Below, piece by piece: positions 22,744 through 31,697 of a stretch of 31,697 nt of DNA (the first letter of the stretch is position 1; every line of letters begins with the position of its first letter). The notes beneath the pieces were generated by a model. It made no database searches, was not told the origin of the DNA, and was given only the letters and a program-made list of their open reading frames with translations. The position numbers were made by a program, and so were the translations under genes. The stretch comes from an uncultured Bacteroidales bacterium (GTDB taxonomy: Bacteria > Bacteroidota > Bacteroidia > Bacteroidales > Paludibacteraceae), in assembly GCA_937892015.1 (NCBI GenBank), contig CALAUY010000126.1:1-31697 (forward strand). Direction: 5' to 3'.

Positions 22744-25020
22744 TCAAATCACTACCCGCAGCGTTGCGCCGAGTTCGCGCGGTCTGCCCCGCTGCAAGAA
22801 ATCGTTGCCCATGGAGCGGAAATAAAACACGTCGTACTGCGTGCCCGTGAGGTTACGCCCCCACAAGTCCAGTTGGACGTATCGCCATTCTGCTGTCATG
22901 TTTGCCCCCATGAGCGCATAAGGTGTTTGTACACAGCTGTTTTGCTCGTTCCAATAGATAGGCCCGACAACGTTCACCCGCACCGAGAGTGAGAGGCGTT
23001 CCAGCCAACTGCGGCCGAAACGATACCCCGCCTGCACCAGTGCGTGAGCCGTATGTCTCGGCGCATACGGGATGCAGTTGCCGCTATAGTCGGCTATACC
23101 GTCATCGAAACGGATGAACCGTGCATCCGTGAAGCCGTACGACGCATCCACCAACCCGAACCACCGAAGATGTTCCCAGCGGTAATGGAGTGCCGCTTCT
23201 GTTCCCCAGACACGCGACCGAGCTGCGTTGGCCATCATACGGCCGGTGGTCTTACCGTCAGGGAAAATGGTCACTTGTTGGTCAAAACATTGGATATGAA
23301 ACACATCGATATCCACTTTCAGCGCATCAGCGGGCGTGAAATGTGCGCCCAGCTCGAACGTCCAGTCTTTCTCCGGACGATAGGCCGTGACGGATATATC
23401 CGAGTAACGCGGGTCGGCTATATCAAGGTGCATGCCCATGTCCGCCGCAAGGTCGGTCATCACTTGGTTCTGCGTGATGGTGCTGAACATCTGCGGATTG
23501 AACCCGCCGGCTTTATACCCTTTGGCCGCATAACCGTATAGTGTCCCCCATGTCGCGTCGTACGACACCGCAAGGCGCGGCAACACCTGCACGAAATGGT
23601 TGGTCTCTGCACCACGCAGTTCGGTATGCACCCATTCATAATCGTCCATAATCATCGTGAACCGATAGTGGACATCGGCCGTACTGAGATACGCCATCCG
23701 AGCACATTCGTAGTCGAAACGGATGCCGGCATTGATGTGCCAACGCCCGAAATGGAAATGGCTCTGATGATAGGCCGCAGCTCCCAGGTTCAGCATGTCA
23801 AATGAACTGACGATGGGCAGTGTGTTGTTGCTGATACATATCGAGTCGTCGGGGAAAACCGACCGGATGCCCTTGTTGGCGTTGCCGAGGATGAGCTCAT
23901 CTATCCCTTGTCGCATGAACGTGACGGGTGCTGCCATCGCATTGGTCTTGAGGAAAAGACTGACTCCCACTTGCCAGTCGTACCACTCGCACGGCTTGGC
24001 GGCTGTCAGCATGCCGTCAAGGGTGGCGTTATGTTGTCGCTGTCGTTGGGTGAGGGTGAAGATGTCGGCAGTCGTATAATCTTGGTCCATCTGCATGTTG
24101 TCGAGCATCATCTGATAACTGGCCGATAGGTTGAGTCGCCAGCCCTCGCACTCGTAGCGAGCGCGCACTGAGGGCATCAGCACGGTCCTTTTGTAAGCGG
24201 CAGGCGCGTTGTACGCGATACGCCCCGTCAGAGTAGAAGCATACGGGAAAGCGCCCTGCCGCAAGTAGTCGGCATAGAGGATACCGGTCACTCGCCATTC
24301 GTCGCTCGGCCGACCATCGAGGACGATACGACCGCCCGCTTGCTGACCCCCGTCAATCTTATCGCCCGTATAGTCGTTGACGTGGAACCCGTCGGTGCGG
24401 TGGTATCGAGCCGCTACACCCCAACCAAACCGACTGTTCTCCGCACGATAAAACGATGCTTGCGCCACTACGCTGTTGGCTGTGCCGTACGACAACTGAC
24501 CGCGAACCGTTTGGGTCGTTATGTCCAATGGCAGCAACGTCCGTATCTCCATCACGCCACCGGGCGAGTTACGACCATACAGACTGCCCTGCGGACCGTG
24601 TAAGAGTTCTATACGGACGATGTCCTGCATCGCATGGTCGAACATGTTCTTGTCGGTCAGAGGTACGCCGTCCACCACCATGCCTAATACCGGCTCGTTG
24701 ATGCGACTGCCCAGTCCGCGGATATAGATGCTGCTCGTCATCGCACATCCATAGTCGGGCATATATACGTTCGGCATCAGGCCACTGAGGTCTTTGGGCG
24801 TGACGGCTTGCGTCTCTGCCAGCAACCGGCTGTCAATGACGCTCACTTGCATCTGTTGCTGCGTCACCGGACGGACGAGACGCGATACCGACACCTCTAC
24901 ATCGGGCAGAGATACCGAATCCGCTACAGGAGTATTATGCGCCGAAAGCGGTAGTAAACAGACTGTTACCACCACTATCAGAGTCATCATGAACCGCCCT
25001 CTTGTACGCACCTTCCCCAA
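22744..25020 (-). CDS. TonB-dependent outer-membrane receptor
   Basis: A 758-residue receptor with a signal peptide (FMMTLIVVVTVCLLPLSA). A possible TonB box follows (VSLPDVEVSVSR). The plug domain (about 50-165) has PKDLSGLMPNVYMPDYG, SIYIRGLGSRIN and the conserved LYGRNSPGGVMEIRT. A 22-strand-type barrel with many aromatic-rich strands continues to the final RPRELGATLRVVI. It lacks the N-terminal regulatory domain of SusC proteins, so it is closer to siderophore or vitamin receptors. The start is uncertain: TTG at 25020, GTG at 25011 or ATG at 24990; the two longer forms supply the positive residues expected before the signal core. It follows coaE by 30 bases and precedes a lipoprotein gene. 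Confidence 0.88.
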   Translation of the reverse strand: MGKVRTRGRFMMTLIVVVTVCLLPLSAHNTPVADSVSLPDVEVSVSRLVRPVTQQQMQVSVIDSRLLAETQAVTPKDLSGLMPNVYMPDYGCAMTSSIYIRGLGSRINEPVLGMVVDGVPLTDKNMFDHAMQDIVRIELLHGPQGSLYGRNSPGGVMEIRTLLPLDITTQTVRGQLSYGTANSVVAQASFYRAENSRFGWGVAARYHRTDGFHVNDYTGDKIDGGQQAGGRIVLDGRPSDEWRVTGILYADYLRQGAFPYASTLTGRIAYNAPAAYKRTVLMPSVRARYECEGWRLNLSASYQMMLDNMQMDQDYTTADIFTLTQRQRQHNATLDGMLTAAKPCEWYDWQVGVSLFLKTNAMAAPVTFMRQGIDELILGNANKGIRSVFPDDSICISNNTLPIVSSFDMLNLGAAAYHQSHFHFGRWHINAGIRFDYECARMAYLSTADVHYRFTMIMDDYEWVHTELRGAETNHFVQVLPRLAVSYDATWGTLYGYAAKGYKAGGFNPQMFSTITQNQVMTDLAADMGMHLDIADPRYSDISVTAYRPEKDWTFELGAHFTPADALKVDIDVFHIQCFDQQVTIFPDGKTTGRMMANAARSRVWGTEAALHYRWEHLRWFGLVDASYGFTDARFIRFDDGIADYSGNCIPYAPRHTAHALVQAGYRFGRSWLERLSLSVRVNVVGPIYWNEQNSCVQTPYALMGANMTAEWRYVQLDLWGRNLTGTQYDVFYFRSMGNDFLQRGRPRELGATLRVVI

Positions 25021-25050
25021 TCAGTTCAATTTTGCCAACGCGGCACCACA

Positions 25051-25590
25051 TCAAATGTTCAGATAAACACGGTCGCTACGTTGTTGTCGCTCATCATCGC
25101 TCATCTGCCGTGCCATGCGCGCGCGCACGTCCTCTTTAGATACGTGGTCACGCGCCATGACGCGCGCGATACACACATCTTCAGGTGCCGTGACGCACAC
25201 CACCTCGTCGCACAACGTATTGAGTCCGCTTTCGAAGAGTAGGGCACTCTCCACGTACAACGTCTCCTCGCCTGCATGCTCGGCTTGCCAGCGTTGCAGG
25301 TCGGCCCGAACGGCCGGATGGATGATGGCGTTGAGGCGTTGTAGCAACGACTCTCCCTGCTCCTCGTCGAACACCCGTTTAGCCACGTATGCCGTCTGAT
25401 ACGTACCACCGGCATACGCCTCTTCGCCCAACAAGGCAACGATCTGCGCACGCACAGACGGCTCTTCTTCGGCGATTCGCTTGGCCGCACTATCAGTGTC
25501 ATATACCGAATAGCTGGCCTGCTGCTGCATACGTGCATAGAAGGACTTGCCGCTACCGATACCGCCGGTTATGCCAATCAGCCGCGCCAT
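25051..25590 (-). CDS. coaE: dephospho-CoA kinase
   Basis: The enzyme phosphorylates dephospho-CoA in the last step of coenzyme A synthesis. The P-loop GGIGSGKS is at 9-16, followed by the substrate-site motif YDTDSAAKRI and later IIHPAVRADLQRW, ESALLFESGL and RDHVSKEDVRARM ARQMSDDERQ in order. At 179 residues it is shorter than usual (about 195-205). It stops at SDRVYLNI, where family members normally continue with an N-D/G turn and a last helix. It could therefore have lost its C-terminal helix through a frameshift or new stop; the core is intact. The gene lies between pepD (35 bases upstream) and the TonB receptor (30 bases downstream). Confidence 0.9.
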   Translation of the reverse strand: MARLIGITGGIGSGKSFYARMQQQASYSVYDTDSAAKRIAEEEPSVRAQIVALLGEEAYAGGTYQTAYVAKRVFDEEQGESLLQRLNAIIHPAVRADLQRWQAEHAGEETLYVESALLFESGLNTLCDEVVCVTAPEDVCIARVMARDHVSKEDVRARMARQMSDDERQQRSDRVYLNI

Positions 25591-25625
25591 CTATTGACTA
25601 TTAAGACATCGTCTAATAAATACAT

Positions 25626-27080
25626 TTACAACGCTTTGAGCGTCTCTTTGATTAGCTGGTAGAACTGCCCGACCGTGTCAATCCGTACCGCTTCGGACGG
25701 ACTATGCGGGTGTACGATAGTCGGACCGAAAGAGATCATGTCAAGACCCGGGTAGTTGGTGGAGATAATGCCGCACTCCAGTCCGGCGTGGATAACCATC
25801 ACTTTGGGCTCTTTGCCGGGGAAAGTGCGCTTATAGACTTCCGTCATGGTGTCGAGGATGTGGCTGTTAGGATTGGGTTTCCAACCATTGTACGCCCCGC
25901 TGAACACCACGTCGGCACCGGCCAAACGGAAACACGAGTCCAGTACCTCCATGAGCTCCTCCTTGCGGCTCTCGATATTCGAGCGAGAGAGGCACATCAC
26001 CTTTATCTCCTGTTCGTCCATGCTAATCATCGCCACGTTGTTGCTCGTCTCAACAATGCCCGGCATGTCCGTGCTCATTCGATAAACGCCATGAGGACAG
26101 ATAGTGATGGCATGAATGAGGAAATCTTGCGTATCTTCGGGCAACACTCCTTTCAGTTCGGACAGAGGGTAGTCGTCTGCATTGAGGTGGATATCGTCCT
26201 CCACGCCGTCATACTCTTTGATGAAGAGGTCCTCGTAGAAATCTGCCAGTTCCAGCAACTCATCTTTGCCCTCGGCGGGTACGGTCAGCACCGCAAACGC
26301 TTCGCGTGGGATAGCATTGCGCAGCGTGCCGGCTTCTACGTAGGCCAAACGCGCTTCGTACTCGCTCACAGCCTCTTTGATGAACTCAAAAAGCAGTTTG
26401 ATGGCATTCGCTCGTTGCAGATGAATATCGCATCCCGAGTGCCCGCCGTGTAGCCCACGCAAACTGAAACGTATGGCCACATCGCCCTCGGGTACGGGCA
26501 CAGCGTTGTAATGGAAAGTGGCAGTCGTATCCACGCCACCTGCACAACCTATGTACAGCTCTCCTTCTGTCTCACAGTCGAGGTTGAGCAGCACTGACCC
26601 TTTGAGGGCACCCGCTTGCAGCGCAGTTGCCCCGTACATGCCCGTCTCTTCATCCACCGTGAAGAATGCCTCAAGGGCAGGATGGGCAAGGCTGTTGTCG
26701 GCAAGGATGGCCATGGCAGCTGCTACGCCAATGCCATCGTCGGCTCCCAGCGTCGTCCCGTCAGCACGAACCCACTCGCCATCTACGTATGCGGGGATGG
26801 CATCTTTCTCAAAATCGAACACCTTGTCGGAGTTCTTCTGCGGCACCATGTCCATGTGCGCCTGAAGGATGACCCCGGGCTTGTCCTCATAACCGGGCGA
26901 TGCGGGCTTGCGGATGATGACGTTACCTATCTCCTCTTGGATAGTCTCCAAGCCGAGACTGCGACCATACGCCGCCAAAAAATCACTAACTTGTTTCTTC
27001 ACGCCCGATGGACGCGGAATCTGGGTGAGAGAATGGAAATGTTTCCATACTTCTACCGGTTGCAAATCTTTCAGTTCCAT
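25626..27080 (-). CDS. pepD: aminoacyl-histidine dipeptidase (M20C family)
   Basis: A 484-residue cytoplasmic metallopeptidase that cleaves Xaa-His and other dipeptides. Zinc-ligand and catalytic motifs are visible: LQAHMDMV (His75, Asp77), TLGADDGIGVA (metal-bridging Asp114 or Asp115), TVDEETGM (Glu144/Glu145), NLDCETEGE, and a C-terminal PTIVHPHSPSEAV. LHGGHSGCDIH marks the dimerisation-domain region. The start MELKDLQPVEVWKHF is typical. Upstream lie only 8-bp AT-rich repeats and no clear promoter, so it may be read from the ansA promoter, or from an undetected one. Confidence 0.93.
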   Translation of the reverse strand: MELKDLQPVEVWKHFHSLTQIPRPSGVKKQVSDFLAAYGRSLGLETIQEEIGNVIIRKPASPGYEDKPGVILQAHMDMVPQKNSDKVFDFEKDAIPAYVDGEWVRADGTTLGADDGIGVAAAMAILADNSLAHPALEAFFTVDEETGMYGATALQAGALKGSVLLNLDCETEGELYIGCAGGVDTTATFHYNAVPVPEGDVAIRFSLRGLHGGHSGCDIHLQRANAIKLLFEFIKEAVSEYEARLAYVEAGTLRNAIPREAFAVLTVPAEGKDELLELADFYEDLFIKEYDGVEDDIHLNADDYPLSELKGVLPEDTQDFLIHAITICPHGVYRMSTDMPGIVETSNNVAMISMDEQEIKVMCLSRSNIESRKEELMEVLDSCFRLAGADVVFSGAYNGWKPNPNSHILDTMTEVYKRTFPGKEPKVMVIHAGLECGIISTNYPGLDMISFGPTIVHPHSPSEAVRIDTVGQFYQLIKETLKAL

Positions 27081-27102
27081 TATTTCCTAATTTAATAATT
27101 AC

Positions 27103-27190
27103 CAATTTACCAATTTACCACGGCGAAGCAGATCGTCCGAGCTTGCGAAAAAAAAAATTACAAATTTACAAATTTACAAATTTACAAATT
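27103..27190. repeat. 8-bp AT-rich repeats between pepD and ansA
   Basis: Two units of CCAATTTA at 27103-27118 and three of CAAATTTA at 27161-27184 plus a partial fourth, with a short non-repeated piece between them that contains an A-tract. Read on the minus strand, CAAATTTA is TAAATTTG, which fits the -7 consensus, but no -33 box at the right distance is present. Confidence 0.75.
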
Positions 27191-27199
27191 GATTATAGT

Positions 27200-28237
27200 T
27201 CAGTCTATCGTCATTTCGCCGCAGAGTGGTCGTTGTAGCAGTACTTTGACCACCTCGTTGTTGTTGCCGTTCTCGCCGAGCAGGTACATCAGCTTGGTTA
27301 CCAACGCTTCTGTGGTGATGTCGTACCCCGAAATAACGCCTGCCGAGAGTAGGTTGAGCGAGGTCTCGTATCGCCCCATCTCCACTGCTCCAACGAAACA
27401 CTGCGTCTTGTTGACGATGATAATGCCGCGGCTTATAGCCTCCTTGAAAGCCTCGAAGAGCCACGTGTCGGATGGCGCATTGCCCGAACCGTACGTCTCC
27501 AAGACCACTGCACGCAGGCCGGGTATATTCAGGATGGCCCGAACCACCTGCTCGCTGATGCCCGGGAAGAGTTTGAGGATTGCCACGTTCTCGTCGATAC
27601 GTGTGCGCAACCGTAGCGGTTTATGTTTGTCGTTGTAGTGCACCCGACCAGGGTAGTAACGGATATGTACGCCGGCCTCGGCCAACGGCTCGTAATTATA
27701 GCTGTTGAACGCCGCAAACCGTTCGGCACTCTTCTTCGTCGTTCGATTGCCGCGGAAGAGGCGATCTTCGAAGAAGATACTCACTTCGGGCACTATCGCA
27801 TCGCCGTCCTCGTCTTGCGCGGTGGCAATCTCTATCGCCGTCAGCAGGTTCTCTTTCGCATCGCTCCGACGTACGCCAACCGGCAACTGACTGCCGGTGA
27901 ACACAACCGGCTTGTTTAGGTCTTCCAGCATGAACGACAATGCCGATGCCGAATAGGCCATCGTATCTGTCCCGTGCAGGATAACAAAACCATCGTACCG
28001 GTCGTAGTTGTCGTACACTATCTGTGCAAGACGTGTCCATATTGCAGGATTGACGTCCGACGAGTCAATCAGCGGCATAAATGGTAGCATATCAACGCGG
28101 ATGTCCGACGAGTCCAACTCCGGCACTAACGCCTTGAACTCATCCATCGATGCCGGACGCAACGCCAGCGTCTCCATGTCTTGTGTCATCGAGATAGTGC
28201 CGCCTGTAAACACTATCAAAGCGGATTTCTGTTTCAT
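27200..28237 (-). CDS. ansA: type I (cytoplasmic) L-asparaginase
   Basis: The enzyme hydrolyses L-asparagine to aspartate and ammonia. The first signature is IVFTGGTISM, with nucleophile Thr14, and the second is HGTDTMAYSASALSFML, with the Thr-Asp pair. VVFTGSQLPVGVRRSDAKEN and the C-terminal ETYGSGNAP also match AnsA. No signal peptide is present, so it is the cytoplasmic form, and 345 residues is the usual length. I start it at the ATG at 28237 rather than the longer frame from 28282. The predicted transcription start is near 28284, so the longer form would have no leader, and AAGGAGAGAT lies just upstream of 28237, an unusually good Shine-Dalgarno site for this phylum. Confidence 0.92.
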   Translation of the reverse strand: MKQKSALIVFTGGTISMTQDMETLALRPASMDEFKALVPELDSSDIRVDMLPFMPLIDSSDVNPAIWTRLAQIVYDNYDRYDGFVILHGTDTMAYSASALSFMLEDLNKPVVFTGSQLPVGVRRSDAKENLLTAIEIATAQDEDGDAIVPEVSIFFEDRLFRGNRTTKKSAERFAAFNSYNYEPLAEAGVHIRYYPGRVHYNDKHKPLRLRTRIDENVAILKLFPGISEQVVRAILNIPGLRAVVLETYGSGNAPSDTWLFEAFKEAISRGIIIVNKTQCFVGAVEMGRYETSLNLLSAGVISGYDITTEALVTKLMYLLGENGNNNEVVKVLLQRPLCGEMTID

Positions 28238-28240
28238 TCT

Positions 28241-28250
28241 ATCTCTCCTT
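28241..28250 (-). promoter_or_regulatory. Shine-Dalgarno-like site of ansA
   Basis: AAGGAGAGAT on the minus strand, three bases before the ATG at 28237. It stands out because most genes here have A-rich leaders without such a site, and it supports the shorter start. Confidence 0.6.
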
Positions 28251-28290
28251 CTTATTGCCATTCTTTGGACGTTGTTCTTCAAATCGCCGG

Positions 28291-28322
28291 CAAAGTTACA
28301 ATTTTTTTTTCATATATGCAAG
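28291..28322 (-). promoter_or_regulatory. promoter of ansA
   Basis: On the minus strand CTTG (28322-28319), 20 bases, TAACTTTG (28298-28291), with the extended TTGCATATATG and an A-tract. The predicted leader to 28237 is about 47 bases. Confidence 0.82.
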
Positions 28323-28522
28323 AAAAATCGTAAAAAAATGCGTTTTAGGGCATTTTTTGTGCCAATACCGCACGGACAGGTTGCGGATATGTAGGGTAGG
28401 GGTGTGCAGAAAAGACTATCATAAGGTGACGATGTAAAAAACATGTTTCGTTCGCAAAAAGTGCTAAAAACGGCGCTTTTTGTAACAAAAACACACTTTT
28501 TTGCAAAAAAACGCGACAAAAT
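28323..28522. other. intergenic region between divergent ansA and the adhesin
   Basis: AT-rich sequence with A- and T-tracts. No credible gene, hairpin terminator or repeat was recognised between the two divergent promoters; open frames here give only low-complexity peptides. Confidence 0.5.
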
Positions 28523-28554
28523 GTTGCATATATGAAAAAAAAGCAGTAATTTTG
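28523..28554 (+). promoter_or_regulatory. promoter of the large adhesin
   Basis: GTTG at 28523-28526, 20 bases, TAATTTTG at 28547-28554, with TTGCATATATG and the A-tract GCAG as in the holB promoter. The leader to 28747 is about 185 bases and includes the 9-bp array. Confidence 0.78.
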
Positions 28555-28595
28555 CGGCTCTTTTTGTTTTTTCGAGAACAAAGAGCAAGCCCGGC

Positions 28596-28676
28596 CTATG
28601 TGACCCATAGGACCAATAGGACTCATATGACTTATAGGACTTATTAGTCTTATTAGACCAATAGGACCAATAAACG
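28596..28676. repeat. 9-bp tandem array, nine units, in the adhesin leader
   Basis: Nine in-register units of nine bases, from CTATGTGAC and CCATAGGAC through CAATAGGAC, TTATAGGAC and TTATTAGAC to CAATAAACG. It is related in period and in the ATTAGAC core to the array at 13141-13320, but lies inside a transcribed leader. Confidence 0.85.
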
Positions 28677-28746
28677 AACAAAAGGTGCAAAAAGTACAAT
28701 TCCGTTTATGTATGAACTTTTAATATAAACATAAAAAAGTATGCTT

Positions 28747-31697
28747 ATGAAAAAAACTTTCCTTTTTACGCTTCTGATGGCACTATTCTTGCCATTCGCA
28801 GCGAACGCACAGGAGGTTATTCTCTTGACAGGGAACATCTCTCAAGAACTAACGTCCGGCACTACTTACACGTTTTATGACTCCGGAGGAGAAAGTGGTA
28901 ATTATGCGATAAATGAGTCATATACTGCCACGTTCACCGGCTCTGGTGACATTACCATCAATTTCTCTTCATTCACGACTGAGTCATCGTCTTCTTGCTC
29001 AAACTGGGACTATATGCTCGTTTACGACGGCGATGCAGCAAACGGAACATTGCTCGCGCGTGGTCAGACAGGATGTGCATCCTCAGGGATTATCGTGGGA
29101 GAGGATATCGTGGCCTCTTCGGGAGTGATGACCATTGTGTGGTATTCTGATTACTCAACACCTGCTGCCGGTTGGGTTGCAACCATTTTTGCTGCCGGTG
29201 AATCTGACTGCGAACGACCATCGACCATCGGCGTTTCAGAGATTACTCCGAACGGTGCTATTGTTGAATGGGATGAGGGTAGTGGCACCTACAACGTTGA
29301 ACTCAAGAGTGCCGCGGACACCGTTTGGGCAGACCTTCTCTCTAACAGCGATGACACCTCAATAGAGCTGAACGACCTCAGTTCGTTGACTACGTACCAA
29401 GTGCGCGTACAGTCGGTTTGCGATTCGCTGCTCACCGGATGGAAATCCATGAGCTTCACTACAGCTGCCGGCGTACCTTTCGTTGAGACCTTCGACGCCA
29501 CTACAATCCCTGCACTATGGCAGAGAAAATCCGGCTTGTTGGATGATGTGTTGAGCGGCAATGCAGAGCTTGCAAACTATTCTTACGGCTGGTATTTCGG
29601 CAACAATAATGGTGTGTTTGACAGCCATGCCAGATTGGAAATCTACGGCACAAGCACCAAGCACTGGCTCGTTACGCCCGCTATCTTGATTGAAGAGAAC
29701 GTGCAGCTCTCTTTCGACTTGGCACTTACCAAGTACAGCGGAACGCTCGTTGCTGTCGATAAGACCAAGCAAGCCGACGATAAGTTCGTGGTGCTCGCCT
29801 CTACCGACGAGGGCGAGACGTGGGAGATTCTTCGTCAGTGGGACAATGCAGGTTCGGACTATGTGTACAACGACATCGCTTGCTCTGCGGCCGGACAGTT
29901 CGTCTCCATCGACCTCAGCGACTATGCCGACGAGGCCGTTATGATTGCTTTCTACGGAGAATCGACTTCTTCATCCGATGACAATGCAGGCGACAACTAC
30001 CTCCATATCGACAATGTACGTGTCGATTATATCCCCGACTGCATGAAACCGACCGATTTGGCCGTCGATTCGAGCACTGTCACCACGTCGTCTTTCGAAC
30101 TGAGTTGGACACCTAACGGCGACGAAGAGGCATGGGTGATGCAGTACAAGAAAGCGGCCGACTCCATTTGGGTGAACGTTGCCGATACGATTGACGTCAA
30201 CCTGTACGAACTGTCGGGTCTGGATGCTTCTTCTGTCTATAACGTGCGTGTAGCCGCATGGTGCGACACCGAAGATGCAGACGCTGTCAGCGAGTTCTCT
30301 AACGCCATCACGATGGCAACCGAATGCGATGCTGTCATTGTCGATGAAACGCATCCGTTCGTTGAAGATTTTGAGAGTTATTCTTCTGGTAGTTTCGATG
30401 CTGTTTGTTGGCAAAACGAGCACATCTCCGGCACAGGAAGCTCCATCTTCAGTATCTACACATATACAACGAGCGGCAACACTACGCATCAGTTGCGCCT
30501 GCCGGATATGAATATCGGTACACAAACCAAACTCGTTCTTCCGCAGTTGAATCTGCAGGGTGATAACTATCAGTTCTCCATTGATGTTTATCGTTCTAAC
30601 AGCACATACAACGACTCGTACGCCGATGAAGGTATTCGCATCTTTGTAAGCCTTGACGGCGAGATTGAGGGTGCAACAGAGTTGGCATTTATCCCTCGTC
30701 AATATTCTGTACAAAACGGTGTTATTCCGGCTGTGGAAGAGACCGGTTGGTACACGTACGAACTGCCGATAGGAGTCAGCGGGTCTTGCTACATCATCTT
30801 GCGTGGTGAGAGCCAATATTGCTCATCTACTTACATGGATAACCTCAAGGTTGAAGTGATTCCGGCATGTGCCAAACCGAGTTCGTTGAGCGTGTCCGAC
30901 ATCTCCGCACATAGTGCCACGCTCTCGTGGGTAGTAGGTGACGAAGAGACTGCTTGGCAGATTATCCTCAATGGCGACACGGCAAACATCATCGATGCCG
31001 ACACCGTGCCGTTCGTTCTCAACAATCTGCCGGCCGACTCACTGTTCATCGTGAATGTGCGCGCTAACTGCGAGAGTAGTGTCAGCGACTGGGCGAACCA
31101 AATCGCTTGGTTCCGCACGCTCGTCGCTTGCCCCGCTCCGCTGTTTAGCAAAGATAGCGTACAGAATATCTTGGTTCACGAAGCTGACCTCGTTTGGGGT
31201 GGTGATGCCGACAACTACACCGTTAGCTACAGAGAAGCAGCTTCTGTCGATGGACTCAACCAAGACTTCGAGAACGAAAGCTCGTTCGCCCATTGGCAGG
31301 CATTTGCCAATACATCCGACAATACAGGCTCTCGTTTCGGAAGACTCACGGTTGCTGCACATAACGGCTCTTACGGATTCAGCTTCTCGTCGTATTCATC
31401 TTCTGATGATTACAACCAGTATCTGATCTCTCCTGAGCTGACTGTTTCCGGACTCCTTTCGTTCTACTACAAGGCATCTAACTCGAGTTACAACGAAGTA
31501 TTCAAAGTGGGTTATTCGTCAACGAACAATGCCGTCAGCGACTTCGTTTGGAGTGACGAGATAACCGCGTCCTCTACGCAGTGGGTTCAGTTCACTGACT
31601 CTGTACCGGCCGGAACGAAGTTCATCGCCATCAATTATTACTCTAATTACGCTTACCAGCTCTACATCGACGATATTCAGCTTGGCACGGAGATTCC
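28747..31697 (+). CDS. large secreted adhesin with CUB, FN3 and choice-of-anchor J domains (5' part)
   Basis: The frame is open from 28747 to the window end, at least 983 residues, with no stop. The signal peptide is KKTFLFTLLMALFLPFAANA, cleaved before QEV. A CUB-like domain (about 25-150) has SNWDYMLVYDGD. FN3 domains start at Cys155, Cys432, Cys708 and Cys795, each opening with a C-x-x-P motif. Between them lie three choice-of-anchor J / cleaved-adhesin-type domains (about 240-425, 515-700, and from 835 on), seen as FxExFE/FD starts, W(L/V)TPA or LISPEL strands and a final YIDD/LHIDN motif. This arrangement is known from secreted adhesins and proteases such as the gingipain-associated hemagglutinin regions. 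A C-terminal sorting domain would be outside the window. An alternative ATG lies at 28741 in frame. Confidence 0.85.
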   Translation, partial: MKKTFLFTLLMALFLPFAANAQEVILLTGNISQELTSGTTYTFYDSGGESGNYAINESYTATFTGSGDITINFSSFTTESSSSCSNWDYMLVYDGDAANGTLLARGQTGCASSGIIVGEDIVASSGVMTIVWYSDYSTPAAGWVATIFAAGESDCERPSTIGVSEITPNGAIVEWDEGSGTYNVELKSAADTVWADLLSNSDDTSIELNDLSSLTTYQVRVQSVCDSLLTGWKSMSFTTAAGVPFVETFDATTIPALWQRKSGLLDDVLSGNAELANYSYGWYFGNNNGVFDSHARLEIYGTSTKHWLVTPAILIEENVQLSFDLALTKYSGTLVAVDKTKQADDKFVVLASTDEGETWEILRQWDNAGSDYVYNDIACSAAGQFVSIDLSDYADEAVMIAFYGESTSSSDDNAGDNYLHIDNVRVDYIPDCMKPTDLAVDSSTVTTSSFELSWTPNGDEEAWVMQYKKAADSIWVNVADTIDVNLYELSGLDASSVYNVRVAAWCDTEDADAVSEFSNAITMATECDAVIVDETHPFVEDFESYSSGSFDAVCWQNEHISGTGSSIFSIYTYTTSGNTTHQLRLPDMNIGTQTKLVLPQLNLQGDNYQFSIDVYRSNSTYNDSYADEGIRIFVSLDGEIEGATELAFIPRQYSVQNGVIPAVEETGWYTYELPIGVSGSCYIILRGESQYCSSTYMDNLKVEVIPACAKPSSLSVSDISAHSATLSWVVGDEETAWQIILNGDTANIIDADTVPFVLNNLPADSLFIVNVRANCESSVSDWANQIAWFRTLVACPAPLFSKDSVQNILVHEADLVWGGDADNYTVSYREAASVDGLNQDFENESSFAHWQAFANTSDNTGSRFGRLTVAAHNGSYGFSFSSYSSSDDYNQYLISPELTVSGLLSFYYKASNSSYNEVFKVGYSSTNNAVSDFVWSDEITASSTQWVQFTDSVPAGTKFIAINYYSNYAYQLYIDDIQLGTEI

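Noticed and set aside
27161..27190. Array of -7 boxes (TAAATTTG) as promoters for pepD
   Set aside because: With an 8-base period no TTTG stands at the 19-21 base distance that all other promoters here respect; a simple AT-rich repeat is the more cautious reading.

Overview
This window looks like a chromosomal segment of a member of the Bacteroidales (phylum Bacteroidota), probably an uncultured host-associated lineage. The support is threefold. Nine promoters fit the Bacteroidota sigma-ABfr pattern (TTTG, 20 bases, TAnnTTTG). The gene set is typical: gldH, a RicT/PSP1-like protein, TonB-dependent outer-membrane proteins, lipoproteins with SxC lipoboxes, and large surface proteins built from Ig-like, FN3, CUB and choice-of-anchor domains. 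Shine-Dalgarno sites are scarce. No rRNA or tRNA gene, integrase, transposase, reverse transcriptase or CRISPR array was seen.

Layout: (1) 1-4440: short tandem repeats, then a membrane-anchored TPR/LuxR-type regulator (minus) divergent from an outer-membrane beta-barrel protein (plus). (2) 4591-12334: a compact co-directional housekeeping run, holB, ricT-like, gldH, trmB, mrp, MATE transporter, nadB, with short gaps or overlaps, convergent with a GtrA-family gene. (3) 12822-15820: a repeat-rich accessory island. It holds duplicated promoters, a 20-unit 9-bp array, two copies of a roughly 400-470 bp extragenic repeat flanking a three-gene DUF3791/DUF3990 toxin-antitoxin-like cassette, an eight-unit 22-bp array, and a long, strongly structured leader. 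(4) 15821-20843: two overlapping genes for secreted proteins, a beta-helix protein and a 1304-residue multidomain protein ending in eight InlB-type repeats. (5) 20844-21660: hairpin, a third extragenic element and a promoter. (6) 21661-28237: a flavodoxin-like protein convergent with a minus-strand series read ansA, pepD, coaE, TonB-dependent receptor, lipoprotein. (7) 28523-31697: promoter and 5' part of a large CUB/FN3/choice-of-anchor J adhesin that runs off the window.

How the genes fit together: region 2 combines replication (HolB), tRNA modification (TrmB), Fe-S handling (Mrp), NAD synthesis (NadB) and an envelope lipoprotein (GldH). Regions 4 and 7 are surface or secreted proteins of the kind that usually leave through the Sec/type IX route in this phylum. 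The minus-strand run in region 6 mixes amino-acid and CoA metabolism with an uptake receptor.

The most unusual parts are the 131-nt nested stem structure at 15574-15704 in the leader of the secreted-protein pair, the toxin-antitoxin-like cassette between direct repeats, the polar 9-bp arrays that share one fixed 3' end, and the extended TTGCATAT-type -33 element shared by most promoters here.
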